DNA of 19,866 nucleotides from assembly GCA_023391335.1 (NCBI GenBank), contig JAEWBG010000093.1:1-19866 (forward strand). The letters are read 5' to 3'. Made by a program: the position numbers and the translations under genes. Of the stretch, positions 6,101 to 13,265 are shown piece by piece. Source of the stretch: Pseudomonadota bacterium. Its GTDB lineage: Bacteria; Pseudomonadota; Gammaproteobacteria; Steroidobacterales; Steroidobacteraceae. The notes below the pieces were generated by a model. It searched no databases, was not told where the DNA came from, and saw only the letters and a list, made by a program, of their open reading frames with translations. How positions within the stretch are numbered: the stretch's first letter is position 1; each line of letters begins with the position of its first letter.

Positions 6101-8448
6101 GCTGTCGAAAGCCGCTGCGCCGCATCCATCGCGGCTCGAAGTTGTGCGAGGACTTCTGTTTTTCGTGCCTTTGCCGAATGCAACTCCAAACAAAACGGCC
6201 CCAAGCCAATCGAATTCAGTCTTCGCTGCACGACATCCAGCGCCGCCATCTTCTCCGAGACGAACAGAACCGTCTTGCCCTGCCCGAGAAAGTGAGCGAT
6301 GAGATTCGTAATCGTCTGAGATTTTCCGGTACCAGGCGGACCTTCCAGCGCGAAGTTGTGTCCTGCACCCGCGCGACTGACTGCGTTCAGCTGAGAAGAA
6401 TCGGCGAGCAGCGGCGTCAACAACGAGGCAGGAGCATGCCGCTCATCCAAGTCCTCACGCGGCGCCAGATCTTCAGCGGATCCAATCGCCTCCCGAGGAC
6501 GTTCGATCAAATGCTCGACAACAGCATTCTTCTTCAACTGCTCGGTGCGGTCCTGCAGATCCTTCCACATTAGATATTTGGTGAAAGAGAAGATGCCCAG
6601 ATATACCTGCTCTTCCACTTCCCAACGCGGGATGTCTTTCACCGCCAGACGAAAGATCTGCCAGATCTTCTTCACATCCACGCCGCTCTCATCGGTCGGC
6701 AGCGTCTCCAATCCTCTCAGTGTCAACCTATAGTTTTCTCGGAGCAGTTGCAGCAGCGTCGGATTGATGATCGTTTCATCGTCGTGCCGCTTTATTGCGT
6801 ACCCCGCTTTGACGGATTGGCGCGTCAGCGTGACCGGCACGAGCAGCAGCGGGGCCAAGTGCGTCTTCTCCGCGCGCTCATCTTCAGCCCAGCGCAAGAA
6901 ACCGATCGCGAGATACAGCGTGTTCGCTCCGCCCTCTTCGAGGCCAAGCCGCGCTGCGCTATACAGTTCGTAGAGCCTCGATTCGAGCCCCTTTGAATCG
7001 ACGGTTGCCAGCAGCTCGTTGTGTTCCATGGCCTGCCGGGCAAGCGCATCCAAGGGGTCTTCCTCGGCGCGACGAGTGGCGACCGCTGCCACGCGAGGAT
7101 CACCGCCTTGCATGATCTGAGGGAGCGCGCGGAACTTCCATTCCTCGCCGTCGGATAGCGCATCCTCGAGATGTGCCGGATCGGGAACTCTCAGTGGCAG
7201 CGTAGTCTTCGTAGGCTTGAAGTTGATGAGCCGATTACGCAGCGTCAGATCCAACAGCTTTGATTTCCATCGAGCCAATCGTCCTTCCGGCGTTTCAGGG
7301 CGCGCTTCTTCGTCGATGAGAATGGCTTCGCCATCCAATGGCGGCAATTGCGGTGGCGCTTCGATCTGCGTGGGCGTCGACTCGCGAACGCCGACGATCG
7401 CCGACGCGATGCCGCCCTCCGCACGAATCGGTAAAGGCCGAATCTGCTCGATGCGGCAACGCTTCACGTCGATTGCACACAGGAACTCGTTTTCATTCTG
7501 CAGATGCTGCAAACCCAACTCGCACGCGAATCGCAGCGAGGGCGATGATGGATCGGTCAGCACCGTCGTCTCGAATACCAGCAGCTCGCCACTGGCAACG
7601 CGCTTTCTCAACGCCTGCGCGTCATCGAATACGGATGTAGGCAATGTCGTATTGATCAGCCAGCAGCCTGCCCATGCGTGTCCATTCTTCATCAAGACGA
7701 GCGGATGCAATCCCGCCTGTTCAAGACACGAGACGATGAGCATCGTCAGGTCAAGGCACGTCGCGATCCCGCCAGCCATGATGCGGTCCGGCGTGCGGAT
7801 CTTCTGACCGTCCGTGCCGAATGATGCGGGAGGCTCGCTGTAATGCAGCTTCGTCGCGGCAATCGCGCTATAGATCGCAGACATTTGCGCCCACACATCG
7901 TCGCGATTCTTCGACTGATAGCCGTTCATGCTGCGACCGCGTGCTGATTTCGACAGCAGCTCGCTCGCCGAGTAGATCAATCGATCGATCGCAGGATTGT
8001 TTGGCAATGAGAATGCAGCGAGCAGCTCTGGCAACGAGCGTGTGCCTGCCCATTGATCGTACGCAAGCACATCGATCGCTCGACTTTCGCTGGCAACCAA
8101 TTCGCCACTCGCCATGACATCGACAACGATGCGACCGCGTTCCGCTTCCGTGAGCTCCGCGAGATATTGATGTTTGAACTTCAGATCCAACGCACTCAAC
8201 GCACGCACCTCGCGCGCGTTGAGCCGCTCGAAACGCAGCTTCACCGACTCGACAAAGTCCGGCTCGCACCGAATCAAAACTTCGACATCGCGCAGCTGGT
8301 CATCCGTGCTGTTCGTCAGCACGAGGTTGCGAATCAGCGGGACATTGTTTTGGTAAGAGGCGTAACTGACGGCGGGGTCGGAGAGAAGGGAGAGATCTAT
8401 CGCTCCGAGCTTGGCTGTTGCATCGGCGCTGATTGGCTCTGAAGACAT
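3175..8448 (-). CDS. Hhe-like DUF4011 SF1 helicase with C-terminal Vsr-type nuclease
   Basis: This is a predicted cytoplasmic DNA helicase-nuclease of 1757 residues. Domains in order: an N-terminal beta-rich region; a transglutaminase-like segment (about 215-300) with Cys231 in ATCLDL and His257 in NGHAWAG; a DUF4011 segment (about 388-440, KLLDLTLRNRLINF); Walker A GPPGTGKS at 703-710; a long helical insert (about 760-1310); Walker B DEAS at 1348-1351; GDPKQLPP at 1372-1379; and motif VI (RRLNVAITRAR, 1584-1594). The C-terminal PD-(D/E)XK domain (about 1645-1750) shows Glu1653, Asp1677 and Glu1694-Cys-Asp1696, then YHSLPTARDRDRLR and RIWSTDWW, typical of Vsr/MTES_1575 folds. The order matches Hhe (DUF4011-helicase-Vsr), a reported antiphage protein. 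Start 8448 was chosen for its GGGAGAG ribosome site; an in-frame TTG at 8526 would overlap csb2. It lies 29 nt after csb2, so it is probably co-transcribed. A role in CRISPR immunity is inferred from position only. Confidence 0.92.
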   Translation of the reverse strand: MSSEPISADATAKLGAIDLSLLSDPAVSYASYQNNVPLIRNLVLTNSTDDQLRDVEVLIRCEPDFVESVKLRFERLNAREVRALSALDLKFKHQYLAELTEAERGRIVVDVMASGELVASESRAIDVLAYDQWAGTRSLPELLAAFSLPNNPAIDRLIYSASELLSKSARGRSMNGYQSKNRDDVWAQMSAIYSAIAATKLHYSEPPASFGTDGQKIRTPDRIMAGGIATCLDLTMLIVSCLEQAGLHPLVLMKNGHAWAGCWLINTTLPTSVFDDAQALRKRVASGELLVFETTVLTDPSSPSLRFACELGLQHLQNENEFLCAIDVKRCRIEQIRPLPIRAEGGIASAIVGVRESTPTQIEAPPQLPPLDGEAILIDEEARPETPEGRLARWKSKLLDLTLRNRLINFKPTKTTLPLRVPDPAHLEDALSDGEEWKFRALPQIMQGGDPRVAAVATRRAEEDPLDALARQAMEHNELLATVDSKGLESRLYELYSAARLGLEEGGANTLYLAIGFLRWAEDERAEKTHLAPLLLVPVTLTRQSVKAGYAIKRHDDETIINPTLLQLLRENYRLTLRGLETLPTDESGVDVKKIWQIFRLAVKDIPRWEVEEQVYLGIFSFTKYLMWKDLQDRTEQLKKNAVVEHLIERPREAIGSAEDLAPREDLDERHAPASLLTPLLADSSQLNAVSRAGAGHNFALEGPPGTGKSQTITNLIAHFLGQGKTVLFVSEKMAALDVVQRRLNSIGLGPFCLELHSAKARKTEVLAQLRAAMDAAQRLSTAEWEREAQRLASLRNELNDFVRALHRRHANGLTIREAMDTAIRYRHWTPSAMPWADPNIHDEQALENLRQLSRSLQSVSSELGVLKGHPLALIQHSEWTNAWEDRFLKGCIALDAAARQMQGSAKEVGSMLGIKLDSASAAVLGGIDGLIDVLLESPQIPIEFIAHSGDPKVCADVQSMRAHGERRQESLRQLADEFRPQAVDLDAPRLRQKLNAALGAWWLKRWLSQRAIARQLAAYTNGNKLNTQRLPAILDALCAVKAEDQELKRTEQQAVAWFGSQYQGAATDWSEIKRYEQWSRRLEVALGYFASERNPDLVTALRQKLRKLMADNRTAFQNGGALCSQLVSFRDRWRALSEQAKAVSSDAGTAAWLEGNERSPGLTTRLRSLVVQWSGAKRWLRVWCRWRDLRQQATSVGLSSVIQEVESGSIAPTDLAAYADYSYQVWWLKAMIDREPVLRSFSSTDHERKILEFRQADEKFQRLTEKYIAAVLGGKVPRVANGQKPDPELALVLRELAKQRAHLPVRKLVRGMPSLLPKLKPCLLMSPLSVAQYLDAEHANFDVVVFDEASQIPVWDAVGAIARGRQLIVVGDPKQLPPTNFFNRADSEDELEEQSQEDAPVKDLESILDECLGAGLPTLRLEWHYRSKHESLITFSNHRYYESRLVTFPSPITQDMAVKFVALPGIYDRGGSRTNRVEAEAIVKEIVDHFSDDARRKLTLGVVTFNQTQQRLIESLLDQELAKSSDLEQRIAEHGAERLFIKNLENVQGDERDVILFSITYGKDAAGRMPMNFGPLNQEGGHRRLNVAITRARVGVTIFSSIRPEEIDLSRTRAAGVTDLKNYLEFAAKGPRALAEQSSPTGLGPESPLELEVIQALRIKGWTVHPQVGCSGYRVDMAVVHPSEPGRYLLGIECDGATYHSLPTARDRDRLRQLVLEGLGWSLHRIWSTDWWTDSEREMQKLERVLNARLGEAKAH

Positions 8449-8454
8449 CAGATT

Positions 8455-8461
8455 CTCTCCC
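8455..8461 (-). promoter_or_regulatory. Ribosome-binding site of the helicase-nuclease gene
   Basis: GGGAGAG on the minus strand ends 6 nt before the ATG at 8448. It fixes that start over the in-frame upstream TTG at 8526, whose use would overlap the end of csb2 by 49 nt. Confidence 0.7.
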
Positions 8462-8477
8462 TCGCACACGCCTTGCT

Positions 8478-10040
8478 TCACTGACGACTGAGCACCGGCC
8501 TGAACAATCCCAGCCCATAGTGACAACCAAAGCCAAGCGCAAGCGGGCCGGCGATCGGCTCAGGAAAAGTCAACCGTTGGAAGCTTCCAATGCGGTCGGG
8601 CTGTGTGAGACCGCGGCGGCTACGGAACCGATGAAAGTGAATGGGGCGACGCTTGCGTCCCCTGCCGATATTCATTTCGTCGAAGGTCTCGACCGCAAGC
8701 GGCTCGGGGATGCCACGTTCGCGGCATTCACGTCGAATCTGATCTTCAATGCTGAAGCGCTTCTTGACGTGCCACGGATGCAGGTAGGCTGTAACGGATT
8801 CCCAGGTTGTGCCGGATCTAGCCAGATTCGCTGCAACGTCGGGGCTACCGCTGCCTTCAAGCACCAGCCGCCACTCGGTACCGCCGCTCTCCCATAGCCT
8901 TTGAACCTTGGTGAGTGCGCGCTGCTCAGCGTCGCCCATCCCATCAGGCACGTAGACCAGAATGCGGTCGAGCTTGCCATCATCGTTGCTGTCCCAAGGA
9001 AGATAGAAGGCATGGCCATGGCGATTACCCAGCGGAAGGTCATGCCCTGAAAAGATGTGTGGGATGCTGTCCTGACCGAAAGCACGCTTGCATTGACCCA
9101 TGGTAGCGATGCGCATGAGCTCACCGATACGCAAGGTGTCTTCCACGCGCGGCAGCGGCCTGCCGCTCAAGATGAAATTCATGGCTGTGACCGCGTGCAC
9201 TTGCGTTCGTCGAATCGCGGGCTTCGGCCGTAGCGCATCAAGCGGACGCAGGTAACTCACTTTGCGCGCGGCCGGAGGCTGACTCCATCCAAGTTTGCGC
9301 AGGTCGCCGGTATCGACGCTGAGCGCATCGAGCAGAGTTTCCGGCAAGGTACTGCCAAGCTTCTTCTGTGCCTTTTTGTCGACGAGGAAGCGAGCACGCA
9401 GCGCCTGATACTCAGCAGATGGCAACGGCGCGTAGAGCGTCACGAGTTCACCCTTGATCTCGCCGCTATCAGTATCGATTGCATCGTCACCCGGTACGCA
9501 GTTCGCGTCTGGAGCTGTGTCGATGCGCTTAGCTTCGACCCAGGACTCAGCGCGACCGAGATAACCCATGACGGCAAGGAGATCATCCAGCAGTGCGCGT
9601 TGATCGTCTGGGAGTTCGACGTTCGGCCATACAACCCCAAGCGCATCTTCGCGGTCGACGGCGGTGAAAGCATCGAAGACCAACGCAGTATCTGGCACCC
9701 AGCTCGTACCTTTCTTAACCACTACAGAGCGCCGCCCGGTCCCATCAAGTTGCAAGACGCCTTTCGCTTCCTTTTGTGGCATGAAGTGCCGCGTATGGCT
9801 GTGGGTCGCGGCAGGCAGCGTGTACTCCGGTAGCTCACCGGCAAGTGACTCGATCAGCCCTTCGAGCGTCGCCTCATTGTGTTTTCCGTTGTGCTTTAGC
9901 TTGTGATGCCAAGTGGCTATCAACGCACGGAGGATGCGCCACGGCTCGGGCGGCCAAGCCACTGCGCCCTCATTGACGTGACGATCCCACGGCGTTGCGT
10001 GGTAGCGGCCGGCAGGAAAGTTGAAGGTGAGCGCGAGCAT
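8478..10040 (-). CDS. csb2: Type I-G Cascade subunit Csb2 (Cas5-Cas6 fusion)
   Basis: Csb2 (GSU0054 family) processes the pre-crRNA and in the studied type I-G effector stays bound to the 3' end of the mature crRNA; it replaces separate Cas5 and Cas6. The 520-residue protein opens with a RAMP-like strand (MLALTFNFPAGRYHATPW) followed by the family segment AWPPEPWRILRAL. It closes with a glycine-rich RAMP loop, GPLALGFGCHYGLGLF (498-513). His468 and His470 in PIHFHRFRSRRG, an unusually basic stretch, are candidate RNA-binding or cleavage residues. The start ATG lies 9 nt after the csb1 stop with AGGA upstream. No separate cas6 occurs in the window, which agrees with Csb2 supplying that activity on the array's CCGCAGC/GCTGCGG hairpin. 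Confidence 0.94.
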   Translation of the reverse strand: MLALTFNFPAGRYHATPWDRHVNEGAVAWPPEPWRILRALIATWHHKLKHNGKHNEATLEGLIESLAGELPEYTLPAATHSHTRHFMPQKEAKGVLQLDGTGRRSVVVKKGTSWVPDTALVFDAFTAVDREDALGVVWPNVELPDDQRALLDDLLAVMGYLGRAESWVEAKRIDTAPDANCVPGDDAIDTDSGEIKGELVTLYAPLPSAEYQALRARFLVDKKAQKKLGSTLPETLLDALSVDTGDLRKLGWSQPPAARKVSYLRPLDALRPKPAIRRTQVHAVTAMNFILSGRPLPRVEDTLRIGELMRIATMGQCKRAFGQDSIPHIFSGHDLPLGNRHGHAFYLPWDSNDDGKLDRILVYVPDGMGDAEQRALTKVQRLWESGGTEWRLVLEGSGSPDVAANLARSGTTWESVTAYLHPWHVKKRFSIEDQIRRECRERGIPEPLAVETFDEMNIGRGRKRRPIHFHRFRSRRGLTQPDRIGSFQRLTFPEPIAGPLALGFGCHYGLGLFRPVLSRQ

Positions 10041-10049
10041 GGTTCAGTC

Positions 10050-10991
10050 CTAACCTTTCACAGCCTTGCCACCGCCCGTATATGTCACCGTTGTAGTCTC
10101 GAATGTTGTGTCGGCTGCTGCAGCTTTGATCAGATCTGGCAATGCGTTAGTGAGCGCATCAAGTGTTGGCATCTGAAAACCACCCGGTCGCTGCACGTCG
10201 AGCGCTTCACATTCCAGATCGCAGGCGGTGCGTAGGCGCAGGCCAGTGTCGAGGAAGGCGCGAATCTTGTAGAGCGCCAACGCGACGAGTAGATCGACCA
10301 CCGATTGCTTGAATCCGTAACCGCGCAATTGTGCAAGGTCGAGATTGAAGTAGGCAGCAATGTCCGGAGAGGTGAATTCGTCGCGCGAGTAAATGACGTT
10401 CCCTTCACCGTCCTTGAGGCTTGCGTCCAAGCCCACCTTTACGCCGCCGCTCGACGCGACTTTTACGCCGACAGCCTCCACGAATCCGGAAAGCGCGCGA
10501 GGCAGGCGGATCACGCCTGCAATTTCCTCTAGGAACACGCCGTGCAACAGACTATTGATGTCGTACTTCAAAAGCATCGGAACAAGTTGGTCACGGACTG
10601 AGAAGCGATTGTCTTTCCGATAGTTGATCGCATCAGCAATGGGCTTGAAATCGTCGGCGCGTGCAATGTATTCGGAGTTGATGCGATGAGCTTCAAGTAC
10701 GGAATTAGTCAGCGGCTTGCCGGCCTTATCCTTGACCTTGATAACCGACAGACCTCTGAGCGGCGTGACCCAGTCATCGGCCACTTTGTCCCAGCACACG
10801 GCCTCCATGCGATTGGCCATGCTCTGCGCTGATTCCACGAGAAGCGTCGGCGTGCCATCAGGACCTTCGTACTGGGCCGCGCCAATTTCGGGAAAGCCGG
10901 TAGGCTGGAAGCGCGTACCCTGCAAGGGTTTCAGCTTGGCGCGCAACAGCAGGCGCGAAGCATTGGCAAGTGCGGACAGATCGAGACTCAT
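10050..10991 (-). CDS. csb1: Type I-G Cascade backbone Csb1 (Cas7)
   Basis: Csb1 (GSU0053 family, Cas7) polymerises along the crRNA; seven copies form the backbone in the studied type I-G Cascade. The 313-residue protein has the family opening, with FQPTGFPEIGAAQYEGPDG (about 28-46) followed by TLLVESAQSMANRMEAVCWD. A basic or polar patch (YRKDNRFSVRDQ) sits near mid-protein. It lies between csx17 (24-nt gap) and csb2 (9-nt gap) on the same strand. AAGGAG lies a few nt before the ATG and supports the start. No truncation or frameshift is seen. The order cas3, csx17, csb1, csb2 matches the Geobacter GSU0051-0054 arrangement as I recall it. Confidence 0.95.
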   Translation of the reverse strand: MSLDLSALANASRLLLRAKLKPLQGTRFQPTGFPEIGAAQYEGPDGTPTLLVESAQSMANRMEAVCWDKVADDWVTPLRGLSVIKVKDKAGKPLTNSVLEAHRINSEYIARADDFKPIADAINYRKDNRFSVRDQLVPMLLKYDINSLLHGVFLEEIAGVIRLPRALSGFVEAVGVKVASSGGVKVGLDASLKDGEGNVIYSRDEFTSPDIAAYFNLDLAQLRGYGFKQSVVDLLVALALYKIRAFLDTGLRLRTACDLECEALDVQRPGGFQMPTLDALTNALPDLIKAAAADTTFETTTVTYTGGGKAVKG

Positions 10992-11015
10992 CGTTGTTCT
11001 CCTTGACGGGCACTA

Positions 11016-13265
11016 TCAGACGGATTCAGTTTCGGGTTGTTTCAAGACGGCGCGTGCTAACGCAGCTGTGGCTCCAAAGCGCAGCGGGATCAGCAAAGCG
11101 GCAGCGGCACGTTTGGGACTGATGCCGGCCAACGTCGGCAGCGTGCCGGCTGTGAATAGGGGTGACAGGCCAGACGCTCGCAAGCGTCGCCATGCAGAGA
11201 TCACCGCGCGATTGCCGTGATTGCCCGCGACAAGCTGCTCCAGCATTCCGGCGGGTACAGGTAAGCGCTGCCCTTCGGCCAACGCTTCGAGCGCATGCAG
11301 CGTGCGTTCAGGCGTCAATGCAAGTTTCATTAGCGCGAACGCAGCGGGCGCAACGCCGTCGCCGGCGCTGCGGTCGATGTCCTCAGGGATGTCACACAGC
11401 GCGAGACCGGGCAGCAAGTCGTTGATGCGTGCATCCATGCTGTCATCGCGCAGGAATGCTGCGACATCTTCAAGAGTGGCGCCCGCCATACTGCTCAGCG
11501 GCTTGTCACCCATGGCGAGACGCTCGGCTAGCCAGAGTCGGCGCTGAAAGAGCATCGGTAGCGTGCCGATCAGGTGCCCCAGTGTGCCGTCACAGATGCG
11601 GCTCTTCTCGCCGGCCTCCGGGGTCAGCCATTCGTCGAACCGACGATCGACTGGAAACAGCTGTGCGCGCAGTGGCAGTGGCTCGTCATCGACACCAAGC
11701 AGCCCCGCCAAGGCCTTAGCGATGCGGAAGGCCGGCGCGTCATCATCCGCGCCGATCACCCACCGTTCGGACAGCCGCGGCAAAGGACGCACAGCCTCGC
11801 GTGCCTTGCTGCTCACCGCAAGCGCAGACTGGATTTCGCCGAGAAGGATGAGCAGCGCTTGTGCCTCCTGCTTACTTGGAATCTTTCCAGCCAACGCGAA
11901 GAGTCGATCTTCGAGGCGCTTGCGAAGCGTCGAGAATCGCGCAGGCACGTTGTCACCGTCAGCGAATCTGCGAAAGGCATCTAGCCAACCAAGCTGGTTC
12001 AGCTCAGCGATCAACCAGTTGTCGGCCGCGATTTCTGGAACATCAAAGCGTCCAAGGTGCGTCGCGACGTAGTAGCCAAGGCCACGACGCTCGTAGAATC
12101 CGAAACGGTTGAATGCAGTAATGCCACGATCCGCACCGAGGGATGCGACGGCTTGCAGCACATCAATGCCAGTTCGCGCTTCGCGCCTCCCTTTCATGAT
12201 GCGCCCCTCGGCTAGAAGGGCTGAAACCTCGGATATGGCCGACGCGCTGCTCCAGATAGGCAGCCACAGCTCAGGTCGCGCACTCTCCCTTGGAGCAAGA
12301 CCGCCACTCCCAGCAAAGCTAGGCGCTACCGCAAAAGGGAAGGTTGGTCGCCCGAACGCAGTAGATTCGAGTCGCTTGGTCGTGAGGGAAGCGAACAGGA
12401 TGGTGCCTTCCATTGCGATCACGCTATCCCAAATGTTTCCGGATGAGCCACCCTCGTATCCAGCAGTCATGTTCGCGCCACCAGTCGCGAGCGTGTCGAG
12501 AAAACCGATGTTCGATGACGACTCGCGCGCACAGTTCTCGGCAAACAGGCTGTTTCCAATCAGGAGTGTTGCAAGCGCAGTTGGATCGTCACTACCTTCG
12601 TCGATTAGTTCGAGCAAATAGCCAACGTGGTTGATAGAGAAATCCATGCTCCCTTCGTTGCCCCCGGAGCCGAGCAGGGGGCCGGGTGTTCGATCATCAC
12701 CGGACAAAGCGAAGCACGCATCGATCCACGGCAAGATGGCATCATCTAATTCGTTTCGAATAGCCCGCAATAGCGCGCTCTTCAGCACCTCTTCCTCTCG
12801 CTTGATCTCTGATAACTGGTCGATGCCAGCCTGATCGAGATTTTTCGACTTCTTGAGTGCCTCAAGACGTTTTCGGACGACGCGCGCCTTATCCAGCTGC
12901 TGAATCACGGGTACGTTTCGGATGGCGGATACAACTCGTCGGTATGGTTCAAAACGCTTTCCTACAGCAGCTTCAATGCGTCCAAGAATGATCGCGCCTT
13001 TGCGTTTCGAGTCTTGGCCATCATCGCCTTCAAGGAAACCAGCGCGGCCACTCCAAGGTGAAATGATCGGCGTCGGTACATAGTCGTTCAGAAAGAATTG
13101 TTCGATGCCATCGCGATCAAGTGATGTCATCAGCACGAAACGCTCTCCTCGCCATGCGCCCCGCGTTTCGGGATACTTCGTCGATATCAACCGCAGCACA
13201 CCCAGTGCCTTGAGATAGCCCGCAAGCGGCGTCGCCGTGCAGCCTTCAAGTACGATCTCGTTCAT
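11016..13265 (-). CDS. csx17: Type I-G Cascade large subunit Csx17 (Cas8g)
   Basis: Csx17 is the large subunit of type I-G Cascade; in the studied system it spans the belly of the complex and links to Cas3. The 749-residue protein carries family landmarks: CTATPLAGYLKALGVLRL (9-26), the PTPIISPWSGRAGF segment (64-77), LGSGGNEGSMDFSINHVGYL (198-217), and later TAFNRFGFYERRGLGYY. I chose the ATG at 13265 because it overlaps the cas3 stop as ATGA and has GGGGAG upstream. Longer in-frame starts would add residues encoded inside cas3 and are unlikely. A 24-nt gap precedes csb1. No small subunit (cas11) gene is visible; whether one is made from an internal start in this gene cannot be judged by eye. 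Confidence 0.94.
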   Translation of the reverse strand: MNEIVLEGCTATPLAGYLKALGVLRLISTKYPETRGAWRGERFVLMTSLDRDGIEQFFLNDYVPTPIISPWSGRAGFLEGDDGQDSKRKGAIILGRIEAAVGKRFEPYRRVVSAIRNVPVIQQLDKARVVRKRLEALKKSKNLDQAGIDQLSEIKREEEVLKSALLRAIRNELDDAILPWIDACFALSGDDRTPGPLLGSGGNEGSMDFSINHVGYLLELIDEGSDDPTALATLLIGNSLFAENCARESSSNIGFLDTLATGGANMTAGYEGGSSGNIWDSVIAMEGTILFASLTTKRLESTAFGRPTFPFAVAPSFAGSGGLAPRESARPELWLPIWSSASAISEVSALLAEGRIMKGRREARTGIDVLQAVASLGADRGITAFNRFGFYERRGLGYYVATHLGRFDVPEIAADNWLIAELNQLGWLDAFRRFADGDNVPARFSTLRKRLEDRLFALAGKIPSKQEAQALLILLGEIQSALAVSSKAREAVRPLPRLSERWVIGADDDAPAFRIAKALAGLLGVDDEPLPLRAQLFPVDRRFDEWLTPEAGEKSRICDGTLGHLIGTLPMLFQRRLWLAERLAMGDKPLSSMAGATLEDVAAFLRDDSMDARINDLLPGLALCDIPEDIDRSAGDGVAPAAFALMKLALTPERTLHALEALAEGQRLPVPAGMLEQLVAGNHGNRAVISAWRRLRASGLSPLFTAGTLPTLAGISPKRAAAALLIPLRFGATAALARAVLKQPETESV

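Noticed and set aside
7217..7807. 196-codon plus-strand open frame
   Set aside because: It is antisense to the DUF4011 and transglutaminase-like part of the helicase. Its composition (Ser/Arg/Cys-rich) looks like a shadow.
12109..12621. 170-codon plus-strand open frame
   Set aside because: It is antisense to csx17, with low-complexity composition and no family resemblance.
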